Assembly: GCA_002500745.1 (NCBI GenBank)
Contig: DLST01000021.1
Coordinates: 79,086 to 88,015 of the forward strand
Length of the DNA: 8,930 nucleotides
DNA from: Sphingobacterium sp. UBA7855
Lineage (GTDB): Bacteria; Bacteroidota; Bacteroidia; Sphingobacteriales; Sphingobacteriaceae
Reading direction: 5' to 3'
The translations under genes and the position numbers were made by a program. This document shows, one piece after another, positions 1-6,010 of this stretch. How positions within the stretch are numbered: position 1 is the first letter of the stretch; each line of letters starts with the position of its first letter. The notes below the pieces were generated by a model. The model was not told the DNA's origin. It ran no database searches and saw nothing but the letters and a program-made list of their open reading frames with translations.

Positions 1-62
1 AGATGGATATTTTTCTGGGTTTATTTGATCCTAGCGTTGGAATGAAATCTCTTATCAGCTGA
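1..62 (+). other. Left edge, possible C-terminal tail of a convergent gene
   Basis: Two plus-strand frames stay open from the window edge. One ends at TGA 60-62 and reads ...[18 protein letters not shown]. The other ends at TGA 43-45 and reads a hydrophobic RWIFFWVYLILALE. Either could be the end of a gene converging on the ROK gene; the first would overlap its stop by a few bases. The stretch is too short to choose between them or to assign a family. No terminator hairpin is visible here. Confidence 0.25.
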
Positions 63-909
63 ATATACTTGCAGCACCGATCATTGCCGCTTTTTCGCCA
101 AGTATGGCCGTGTAAATTTCGAACTTTTCAAATTCTTTTCGATCCGCGATAAAAATAGGTAGGGCTTTTGCAATATTGCCACCGACAATAAATAGTTCAG
201 ATGAATGTTTCTCTGAGAAAAACTGCATAAAATCAAATAGATGTTTAGCATATTCATCTTTGATGATTTGAAACTCCGCAGTTTCCCTATAATGATCTAA
301 AATTTCTTTCAGTCCGGTCACATCCTTACCTGCTATTTCTTTGAAACGTTTTACGAACCATCGTGTGACCAGAAATTCCTCAAAGATACAATCTTCATAA
401 GGGCTATTCCATAGAGCCGCATCAAAAGCCTTCTCGCCTTTATTCCAAACCGCAGATCCAAGTCCAGTCCCCAATGTAATTCCTAGTATACGCTTATTCG
501 TTTGAAGTTGTTGTACGAATATTTCACCTTGTAAGAAAGCCGCTGCATCATTGATAAAGTGAATAGACATAGGGGAAAGTCCCAGTTCATTACCTAGCAG
601 AGTTTTAATATCTTGGTCGTAAAGATGGTCGTATTTGCTTTGTCCTTGTATCTTTGATATTCCATTTTCGTAGTCAAATGGTCCTGGCATGGCAATTCCG
701 ATGAATTGAACAGGAGCAGGAGAGGTGGCTATGGTATCACTGATGGCTGATGCCCAGGTTTGTAAAATCGTTTTAGCATCTCCTTGAGAAAAAACGTGGT
801 TTCTGGCCACGTTTTCTAAGTATATATTCCATTGTTTTGTGTCAATGATACAGGCAGAAATATGTGTGCCTCCAATATCAACACCTACGACATAATTATC
901 TTGCAGCAT
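55..909 (-). CDS. ROK-family sugar kinase-like protein
   Basis: The 284-residue product has the ASKHA/ROK fold signatures. A phosphate-1 loop [10 protein letters not shown] lies near residues 8-17, AMPGPFD at 73-79, the catalytic-type Asp in FINDAAAF at D121, a phosphate-2 loop LGTGLGSA at 146-153, and an adenosine-site GGN at 243-245. These point to ATP-dependent phosphorylation of a hexose or related sugar in the cytoplasm; the substrate cannot be read from sequence. The Cys-rich zinc motif of many ROK proteins (CxCGxxGCxE) is absent. The equivalent stretch reads [14 protein letters not shown], so this may be a zinc-independent subgroup. The ATG lies inside the 3' end of aroC (14-nt overlap, different frame), which suggests translational coupling to aroC. 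The gene ends with overlapping TGA and TAA stops. Length is close to the roughly 300 residues usual for ROK kinases. No DNA-binding helix-turn-helix precedes the kinase domain, so it is not a ROK repressor. Confidence 0.85.
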   Translation of the reverse strand: MLQDNYVVGVDIGGTHISACIIDTKQWNIYLENVARNHVFSQGDAKTILQTWASAISDTIATSPAPVQFIGIAMPGPFDYENGISKIQGQSKYDHLYDQDIKTLLGNELGLSPMSIHFINDAAAFLQGEIFVQQLQTNKRILGITLGTGLGSAVWNKGEKAFDAALWNSPYEDCIFEEFLVTRWFVKRFKEIAGKDVTGLKEILDHYRETAEFQIIKDEYAKHLFDFMQFFSEKHSSELFIVGGNIAKALPIFIADRKEFEKFEIYTAILGEKAAMIGAASIFS

Positions 910-2002
910 GTTTGTAACTTTGATTTTTAAGTAGATGATCCGCGATTACAAGTGCCGCCATAGCTTCCACAATAATTACTGCTCTCGAAACAACACAAGG
1001 GTCATGTCTTCCCTTGCCACTAGCAATAGCAGGGTTGCCATGGACATCCACCGTTTCTTGATCTCTCATGATAGTGGCAACAGGCTTAAATGCTACTTTG
1101 AACGTAATATCCATACCATTTGAAATCCCGCCCTGAATACCTCCAGAGAAGTTGGTATGCGTGTGCACTCGAGTTAAATCATGGTCATCTGCTACAAATA
1201 TATCATTATGTTCGGAACCTCGCAACTCTGATCCAGCAAAACCTGAACCATATTCAAAACCATGTACAGCATTGATGCTCATCATTGCCTTGGCAAGATC
1301 CGCATGTAGTTTATCAAAGACTGGTTCGCCTAAGCCCACGGGGACATGTCTGATGACAGCCGATATCCGTCCACCAACAGTATCACCAGCTTTTCTGATC
1401 GAATCGATAAATTCAACCATTTCATTCGCTGTTGCTGGATCCGCGCAACGTGCGATGTTGGATTCCCGTAAATCAAGAAGGCTCTTTAGATCTTTTGTAT
1501 CCACATTTGGAGCTTCAATAGTACCAACTCCAGAAACGTGGGCAAAGATTTCTATACCAAATTGTTTTAGAAAGCTCTTCGCTACAGCGCCCGCAGCGAC
1601 ACGGGCTGCAGTCTCTCTTGCAGAAGAACGTCCTCCACCACGATAGTCACGGATACCATATTTCATCTGGTAGGTGAAATCAGCATGAGAAGGTCTGAAA
1701 ATATCTTTGATATGTGTGTAATCTTTCGAACGCTGATCTTCATTTGGAATGACAATCGCAATAGGTGTACCTGTTGATTTTCCTTCGAATACACCGGATA
1801 ATATTTGTGCTGTATCACTTTCTTTCCTCTGCGTCGTGATTTTGGATTGACCTGGTTTTCGTTTGTCGAGCTCAGACTGGATAAAATCCTCGTCTATTGT
1901 TATATTTGAAGGGCAACCATCAATAATTACACCGATAGCTTTGCCATGTGATTCGCCAAAAGTGCTGATTCTGAATAAGTCGCCAAATGAATTTCCTGCC
2001 AT
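896..2002 (-). CDS. aroC: Chorismate synthase
   Basis: It catalyses the last shikimate pathway step, EPSP to chorismate, using reduced FMN in the cytoplasm. The 368-residue product is of normal length. It shows the family signatures in order: [11 protein letters not shown] at 14-24 with the active-site His19, RKPGQS at 48-53, RPSHADFTY at 103-111 with the second conserved His106, [13 protein letters not shown] at 120-132 (FMN/substrate loop), [11 protein letters not shown] at 242-252, and [13 protein letters not shown] at 329-341. The start [20 protein letters not shown] matches the usual family N-terminus. It is separated from aroA upstream by 201 bp containing aroA's terminator, and a promoter-like element lies just ahead of its ATG, so it is probably transcribed separately from the pheA operon. 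It runs into the ROK gene with a 14-nt overlap. The identification is secure. Confidence 0.98.
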   Translation of the reverse strand: MAGNSFGDLFRISTFGESHGKAIGVIIDGCPSNITIDEDFIQSELDKRKPGQSKITTQRKESDTAQILSGVFEGKSTGTPIAIVIPNEDQRSKDYTHIKDIFRPSHADFTYQMKYGIRDYRGGGRSSARETAARVAAGAVAKSFLKQFGIEIFAHVSGVGTIEAPNVDTKDLKSLLDLRESNIARCADPATANEMVEFIDSIRKAGDTVGGRISAVIRHVPVGLGEPVFDKLHADLAKAMMSINAVHGFEYGSGFAGSELRGSEHNDIFVADDHDLTRVHTHTNFSGGIQGGISNGMDITFKVAFKPVATIMRDQETVDVHGNPAIASGKGRHDPCVVSRAVIIVEAMAALVIADHLLKNQSYKHAAR

Positions 2003-2018
2003 AAAAATTAAATTTCAA

Positions 2019-2050
2019 TAAACTTAGATAAATTTGCTTTTATATGCAAT
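2019..2050 (-). promoter_or_regulatory. Candidate promoter for aroC
   Basis: On the minus strand, TAAGTTTA (2019-2026) resembles the Bacteroidota -7 box TAnnTTTG with one mismatch. ATTG (2047-2050) lies 20 nt upstream in the -33 position. Transcription would start only about 10 nt before the aroC ATG at 2002, a short leader. The call rests on motif match and position downstream of the aroA terminator. Confidence 0.4.
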
Positions 2051-2163
2051 TGTAAAGCTTGAGAAGGGATTCAAATTTGTGGATTTTTCTCGTCTATTAG
2101 TCCTTACTGATTGCATTCATTATTTTGTTCAAGGCGAAAAGCCTGTTGGGGTATAATAGGTGG

Positions 2164-2196
2164 AAACAGGGATTAATGTTGATTTAATCCCTGTTT
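2164..2196 (-). terminator. Intrinsic terminator downstream of aroA
   Basis: A perfect 13-bp inverted repeat (AAACAGGGATTAA / TTAATCCCTGTTT) with a 7-nt loop begins 7 bp past the aroA stop. On the minus strand the 3' arm ends in TTT followed by CC, so the U tract is short and termination may be partial. Its position marks the likely end of the pheA-DAHP synthase-aroA transcript. Confidence 0.7.
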
Positions 2197-2203
2197 TAAT
2201 ATG

Positions 2204-3454
2204 CTATTCAATGACAAAAGCTTGCGCCTGTAAATGATTCCAAAAATCAGGATATGATTTTTCTACAACTTGAGGTTCAGCAATCTTAATCTGGTCGAAA
2301 ACTAATGCCAGTGGTGCGAACGCCATCGCCATGCGATGATCTTCGTAAGTATCGAAAGTAACCTCTTCAGGCTGATATACCTGCGCTGTTTTCAGATGGT
2401 AGGTATCGCCATCTTCAATTAGCTCGGCTCCAAATTTCGCAATTTCCTTTTGTAGTGCCGCGATACGGTCAGTCTCCTTAATTTTTAAGGTCTCCAAGCC
2501 CGTAAAAGATACATCTCGTTTTAACGCAGCCGCGACAACAACTACAGTTTGTGCGAGATCGGGACATTCTTTAAAGTTAAATAAGCTTACATCCGAACCG
2601 ATTACCTTTTTATTTAAATGTAATCCGTCCGATTCAAAGCTCGATTGTACACCAAAATGCTCCATAATGCTTATAATAGCAATATCACCCTGTAAGCTAT
2701 TTTTTCTTAATCCGGGCAATACGATCGATGCGTTTGCATCTGCTAGTGCGACGATAGCGTACCAATAGGAAGCAGCGCTCCAATCTGGCTCGACATATAT
2801 TGTTTGTTTCTCAAATGCCTGCGGCGCAATTTTAATCGCATTGTTTTTCCATTCATGCTGAATCCCGACACTTTTCAGCATATCCAAGGTCATTGATACA
2901 TAAGGTCTGGAGGTTAATTCACCCTCAATCTCTAAAGTAAGCCCTTTTTTTAATGCAGGTGCAATTAATAAGAGGGCTGATATATATTGGCTGCTGATAT
3001 TACCTTTAATCTTGACGCGGTCTTTTTCTTGAAACAGCCCGCCCTCAATTTTCAAAGGAGGGTATCCGACTTTCTTGTCATAGTGGATGTCTGCACCAAT
3101 TTCTTTCATGGCATCAACTAATATACCTATAGGACGCTGTTGCATGCGTTCAGTACCTGTAAGGATAAAATTTCCTTTGACAAGGTTGAGGTAAGCCGTT
3201 AAGAATCGCATGGCCGTTCCCGCTGGACCGATGTCAATTGTGTTGAATCCTGGTTTCGGATCTGAAGCAATTTGTAGCACACGGTTTAACGTTACCGTAT
3301 CTGCAGCTTCAGAAAGGTTGGCTATTTCAACTTGTCCTTTGCTCAATGACTGGATAATAAGAGCACGGTTGCTCTCAGATTTTGAACCTGTGAGTTGAAC
3401 CGTACCCTGTATTTTTTTTGAAGGATGCGTCAGCGTGATGACTTGTTGATTCAT
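2204..3454 (-). CDS. aroA: 3-phosphoshikimate 1-carboxyvinyltransferase (EPSP synthase)
   Basis: It transfers the enolpyruvyl group of PEP to shikimate-3-phosphate, the sixth step of the shikimate pathway. The 416-residue product has the expected landmarks: GSKSESNRAL at 23-32 (Lys25, PEP/S3P binding), DIGPAGTAMRFLTA at 74-87, ERMQQRPIG at 102-110, SRPYVSMTL at 182-190, CPDLAQT at 297-303 with the catalytic-type Asp299, KETDR at 326-330, YEDHRMAM at 370-377, and EKSYPDF at 398-404 with Lys399. In the PEP/glyphosate loop, the residue matching Pro101 of E. coli AroA is Phe84 and that matching Asn94 is Pro77. The Gly96 and Thr97 equivalents (Gly79, Thr80) are kept. The ATG shares its A with the TAA stop of the upstream DAHP synthase gene (TAATG), indicating translational coupling. 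A terminator follows. Confidence 0.97.
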   Translation of the reverse strand: MNQQVITLTHPSKKIQGTVQLTGSKSESNRALIIQSLSKGQVEIANLSEAADTVTLNRVLQIASDPKPGFNTIDIGPAGTAMRFLTAYLNLVKGNFILTGTERMQQRPIGILVDAMKEIGADIHYDKKVGYPPLKIEGGLFQEKDRVKIKGNISSQYISALLLIAPALKKGLTLEIEGELTSRPYVSMTLDMLKSVGIQHEWKNNAIKIAPQAFEKQTIYVEPDWSAASYWYAIVALADANASIVLPGLRKNSLQGDIAIISIMEHFGVQSSFESDGLHLNKKVIGSDVSLFNFKECPDLAQTVVVVAAALKRDVSFTGLETLKIKETDRIAALQKEIAKFGAELIEDGDTYHLKTAQVYQPEEVTFDTYEDHRMAMAFAPLALVFDQIKIAEPQVVEKSYPDFWNHLQAQAFVIE

Positions 3455-4566
3455 TATGCTTCTGCTGTTGGTTGTTCCTGAGTATTCATGACCACATTTT
3501 GTTTGCGAATAGATTCGTTGTGAATCAATTCGAGGAATTTTGTCGCAAATTCACTTCCCAACGAAAGCGCCTCTGCTAATTTGGTGCGTTTTTGAACAAT
3601 CTCATCCCAACGGTTAACTTGCAAAATTGTCACGTTGTTATCGCGTTTGTATTCACCTATTTTCTCCGCTATTTTCATGCGTTCACCAATTTTTTGGATG
3701 ATCAAATCATCTAATTTGTCGATGTTGCTACGCAATTCAGCTAATTTGTCTTCGAAGGAAGGGTTGTCGGATGCCGCCTTACGTAAAGTTAAGTGATCGA
3801 TCAAGTCGGCTAATGCAGCAGGAGTCACTTGTTGTTTAGCATCAGTCCATGCAACAGATGGGTCTATATGCGATTCGATAATCAATCCTTGCATATCCAT
3901 ATCCATTGCTTTTTGTGCGATATACGGTAGCAATTCGCGGTTTCCACAAATGTGGCTTGGGTCGTTGATGATCGGTAGATTAGGACAAGCAGTTTTTAAC
4001 TGAATCGCTAAATCCCACATTGGTTCATTACGGAATGCTGTTTTCTCGTAAGAAGAGAAACCTCTATGGATAGCACCTAATTTTTTAATACCAGCACGAT
4101 TGATACGTTCCAATGCACCGATCCACAAAGATAAATCTGGATTTACAGGATTTTTAACAAATACTGGAATATCTACACCTTGTAAAGCATCAGCAATTTC
4201 TTGCACGGTAAATGGATTGGCAGTTGAACGTGCACCTACCCATAGTACATCCACACCAGCAGCCAAAGCTTCTTCCACGTGTTTTGCTGTAGCAACTTCA
4301 GTAGCTGTTAATAAACCTGTTTCTTCTTTCGCTCTTTTTAACCATTCAAGGCCAATTGAACCAATACCTTCAAATTCTCCAGGACGAGTGCGTGGTTTCC
4401 AGATGCCGGCGCGTAAAATATTTACTTTTCCGGTATTTGCCAACAAATGCGCTGTTGATACCAGCTGCTCTTCTGTTTCTGCACTACAAGGGCCTGCGAT
4501 AATTAAAGGTTTGTCTCCTGTGTCCAACCAAGATTTTAAAGGAGTGATGTCTAATGTATTTTTCAT
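3454..4566 (-). CDS. Bifunctional DAHP synthase (type I-beta) / chorismate mutase (AroQ)
   Basis: This enzyme controls entry to the shikimate pathway (PEP + erythrose-4-phosphate to DAHP) and also converts chorismate to prephenate. Residues about 1-260 form the DAHP synthase barrel: AGPCSAE at 24-30 (metal ligand Cys27), RAGIWKPRTRPGEFEG at 52-67, GAIHRGF at 164-170, DPSH at 202-205 (His205), IIESH with Glu231, and TDAKQQ with Asp242. There is no AroG-type N-terminal extension, as in the KDOPS-like I-beta group. Residues about 272-355 are an all-helical AroQ chorismate mutase, with Arg279, Arg296, Lys307 and Arg319 aligning by spacing with the E. coli catalytic set. By the same spacing, Gln316 and Trp320 fall where E. 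coli has Asp48 and Glu52. In related C-terminal fusions the mutase domain also mediates feedback by prephenate; that is family knowledge, not visible here. The gene is 46 bp after pheA and overlaps aroA by one base. Naming varies (aroF/aroG/pheB), so no symbol is given. Confidence 0.95.
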   Translation of the reverse strand: MKNTLDITPLKSWLDTGDKPLIIAGPCSAETEEQLVSTAHLLANTGKVNILRAGIWKPRTRPGEFEGIGSIGLEWLKRAKEETGLLTATEVATAKHVEEALAAGVDVLWVGARSTANPFTVQEIADALQGVDIPVFVKNPVNPDLSLWIGALERINRAGIKKLGAIHRGFSSYEKTAFRNEPMWDLAIQLKTACPNLPIINDPSHICGNRELLPYIAQKAMDMDMQGLIIESHIDPSVAWTDAKQQVTPAALADLIDHLTLRKAASDNPSFEDKLAELRSNIDKLDDLIIQKIGERMKIAEKIGEYKRDNNVTILQVNRWDEIVQKRTKLAEALSLGSEFATKFLELIHNESIRKQNVVMNTQEQPTAEA

Positions 4567-4612
4567 GTTAAGTTTGATTATCTATTTTAATATTGTATGC
4601 GTAAATTGTTAA

Positions 4613-5437
4613 TTATAGTTTTTCGTTTTTGACATACTCGCCCATAATATTGAAATTGACACTATGTTTGAGTACTTTACGTATTGCTGCTTCGTAGTCT
4701 GTTTGTTTCTTCCATTCTACGTCAACGAAAAAATCATATTCATTGCGTTTTCCGATTACCGGCATTGACTGAATTTTGCTCAAGTTGATATTCTGTTCGG
4801 CAAAGCATTGTAAAATAGTCGCCAGAGATCCGACCGTATTTCCTGTTTGGAATGATAATGACGCTTTATTGGCATTCTTATGTTCGACAACCTCATTAGA
4901 TAATACGAGGAAACGCGTTGCGTTCTTTTTATTGGTTTCGATTCTCTTTTCTAATATTTCAAGACCATAGATTTCAGCGGCCAATGTCCCAGCGATTGCA
5001 GCAGTATCCGTTAATTTTCGCTCCGCAATCATTTTCGCAGTTGCAGCGGTATCAGATCCCTCGGTTATACGTACTCCTTCCAGCTCTGAAAGAAATTCTT
5101 CACATTGGCGAATGGCAATTGGATGCGATTCGATGTGTTTAATATCCTTTAATTTAACGCCTGGCAATACCATGAGATTCTGTTGGATGTTTAGGTAAAC
5201 TTCCCCAGTGATATGGAACTTGTAATCTCTTAATAAATTATAATTCGGTAATAGACTTCCTGCAATTGAATTTTCGATCGCCATAACGATATAGTCGACT
5301 TTTCTTTGCTTCAGCAATTCACAAGTTTTTTTAAATGAATCACATTCTACAATTTCAACTTCTCTTCCGAAAAATTTAAATGCGGCCTCTTCATGAAATG
5401 AAGCCTTTGCTCCCTGTATTGCAATTTTTAAACTCAT
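4613..5437 (-). CDS. pheA: Prephenate dehydratase with C-terminal ACT domain
   Basis: It converts prephenate to phenylpyruvate, the committed step to phenylalanine. Starting at the ATG 5435-5437 the protein has 274 residues and begins MSLKIAIQGAKASFHEEAAF, the usual family N-terminus. A longer in-frame reading from 5485 would translate the terminator loop and is rejected. Catalytic-domain motifs are ENSIAGSL (55-62), SHPIAIRQC (104-112), SDTAATAK (128-135) and NATRFLVL (172-179, with the Thr-Arg-Phe triad). The ACT domain spans about 190-270, with GSLA at 203-206 and QSMP at 223-226 in the positions of the GALV and ESRP Phe-binding motifs, so allosteric inhibition by Phe is expected. There is no fused chorismate mutase; that activity sits in the next gene, 46 bp downstream. 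No tyrA or aminotransferase lies between them. It is the first enzyme gene after a Phe/Tyr-rich leader and attenuator. Confidence 0.96.
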   Translation of the reverse strand: MSLKIAIQGAKASFHEEAAFKFFGREVEIVECDSFKKTCELLKQRKVDYIVMAIENSIAGSLLPNYNLLRDYKFHITGEVYLNIQQNLMVLPGVKLKDIKHIESHPIAIRQCEEFLSELEGVRITEGSDTAATAKMIAERKLTDTAAIAGTLAAEIYGLEILEKRIETNKKNATRFLVLSNEVVEHKNANKASLSFQTGNTVGSLATILQCFAEQNINLSKIQSMPVIGKRNEYDFFVDVEWKKQTDYEAAIRKVLKHSVNFNIMGEYVKNEKL

Positions 5438-5464
5438 TGTTTTTTTGTTCGCTATGTTGTCTCC

Positions 5465-5501
5465 AAAAAAAAGAGTCCCGATCATTTGAACCGGGACTCT
5501 T
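5465..5501 (-). terminator. pheA attenuator terminator hairpin
   Basis: Minus-strand RNA forms a 10-bp perfect stem (AAGAGTCCCG at 5501-5492 with CGGGACTCTT at 5480-5471). A G-U closing pair extends it and leaves a 9-nt loop. Eight consecutive T residues run through 5472-5465. This is a textbook intrinsic terminator, yet it lies upstream of a gene: the U tract ends 27 nt before the pheA ATG and the stem starts 32 nt after the leader peptide stop. Nothing else would need terminating there, so it is read as a regulated attenuator. Confidence 0.92.
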
Positions 5502-5546
5502 CTTGTTTGTATTTTTTATGATTTATACACAATCTAATCCCGGCTC
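5488..5546 (-). promoter_or_regulatory. Antiterminator pairing of the pheA attenuator
   Basis: The RNA segment GAGCCGGGAUU (5546-5536) can pair with AGUCCCGGUUC (5498-5488) over 11 bp including two G-U pairs. It lies in leader codons 18-22, up to the stop. The second segment contains most of the 5' arm of the terminator, so the two structures exclude each other. A ribosome reaching the TAG stop at 5534-5536 would cover the first segment and allow the terminator to form. A ribosome stalled at the upstream Phe/Tyr codons would leave it free. I see no segment that could act as a protector (1:2) stem. Pairing was done by eye and no folding energy was calculated. Confidence 0.75.
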
Positions 5547-5599
5547 TTATTTTTAAAATAAAAGAAGTTAAAATAGAAATATGTATATGTTCTGTTCAT
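5534..5599 (-). CDS. Phe/Tyr-rich leader peptide of the pheA operon (pheL-like)
   Basis: A 21-codon ORF begins with ATG at 5599-5597 and ends with TAG at 5536-5534. Residues 1-4 are MNRT, residues 5-15 read YTYFYFNFFYF, and the tail is KNKSRD. Nine of eleven consecutive codons are aromatic: five Phe (UUU x3, UUC x2) and four Tyr (all UAU), with no Trp. This density, the position 14-20 nt after a consensus promoter, and the terminator hairpin before pheA are the marks of an attenuation leader whose translation senses charged tRNA-Phe and tRNA-Tyr. There is no recognisable Shine-Dalgarno; the ATG follows ACAACAACAGG, an A-rich context usual in this phylum. The peptide itself probably has no function beyond its translation. 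It is analogous to enterobacterial PheL but differs in being rich in Tyr as well. Confidence 0.88.
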   Translation of the reverse strand: MNRTYTYFYFNFFYFKNKSRD

Positions 5600-5619
5600 C
5601 CTGTTGTTGTTTGACATTT

Positions 5620-5649
5620 CAAATGTACGAATGTTTTTGAAATATCAAA
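5620..5649 (-). promoter_or_regulatory. Promoter of the leader/pheA operon
   Basis: The minus strand has TACATTTG (5627-5620), a perfect match to the Bacteroidota -7 consensus TAnnTTTG. TTTG at 5649-5646 lies 18 nt upstream as the -33 element. Transcription should begin near 5613-5616, about 15 nt before the leader peptide ATG. That would give an untranslated leader of roughly 175-180 nt ahead of the pheA ATG. Confidence 0.8.
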
Positions 5650-5960
5650 GAAAAAAATAATTTTTTATTATAAATATTAAGCTAATTTCATGGTTTTTTT
5701 ATGTGTTTTTATGTGGTTTTTATGATTAAATTTTAGTGGTTTATTTGTATTCTTTTTAAAGCGTTTATTTCTATTTAATTATGTTATATTGTTGTTTTTT
5801 AGTGTTTTAGATTTTTGTTCTGTTGTTTTTCTTCGATGATAAATTGTGTTTTTGTATTGTTTTTTTATGTTAAAAATAGCTTTATTTTTATGTGATTTTT
5901 TACTGTTTTTTTTATATTAAATTTATGTGTTTTTAATATTAATATTTCCGTTTTTTTTGA
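5650..5960. other. T-rich, C-poor divergent intergenic spacer with TTTTTATGTG repeats
   Basis: No gene is supported in this stretch between the divergent pheA-leader and nuclease promoters. The plus strand is dominated by T runs, with fewer than ten C residues in about 245 bases. The word TTTTTATGTG occurs exactly at 5696-5705, 5706-5715 and 5885-5894. Near copies are TTTTTATGAT at 5717-5726, TTTTTATGTT at 5862-5871 and TTTATGTG at 5922-5929. Such T/A tracts often bend DNA or act as upstream promoter elements, but no particular role can be shown from sequence. Confidence 0.6.
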
Positions 5961-5964
5961 CTGT

Positions 5965-5993
5965 TTTGTTAAAAAAGTATTTTACTACCTTTG
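5965..5993 (+). promoter_or_regulatory. Promoter of the nuclease gene and probably the downstream genes
   Basis: TACCTTTG (5986-5993) matches the -7 consensus TAnnTTTG exactly. TTTG at 5965-5968 is a -33 element with 17-nt spacing, within the range reported for this phylum. Transcription would begin near 6000, just before the ATG at 6011. This supports 6011 as the nuclease start, not the GTG at 5927. Confidence 0.72.
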
Positions 5994-6010
5994 GACAAAC
6001 GCTGGATTTT

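Noticed and set aside
1152..1646. 164-codon open frame on the plus strand inside aroC
   Set aside because: It is fully antisense to a confidently identified aroC, and the translation has no family-like features.
2101..2122. Seven-codon ORF (MNAISKD) upstream of aroC as a second leader peptide
   Set aside because: It has no aromatic codons and no terminator between it and aroC.
2129..2143. Short AGGC/GCCT hairpin upstream of aroC
   Set aside because: The stem is only 4-5 bp, with no U tract and no clear regulatory position.
4100..4612. 170-codon open frame on the plus strand over the DAHP synthase N-terminus
   Set aside because: It is antisense to a strongly conserved gene, with low-complexity Ser/Thr/Pro-rich translation typical of shadow frames.
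5465..5599. T-box or metabolite riboswitch instead of a leader peptide attenuator
   Set aside because: No T-box motif or known riboswitch core is recognisable, and the dense aromatic codons explain the arrangement directly.
5927..6010. Upstream GTG start extending the nuclease by 28 residues
   Set aside because: The extension would be encoded across the -33 and -7 promoter elements. The ATG at 6011 gives a sensible signal peptide right after the expected transcription start.
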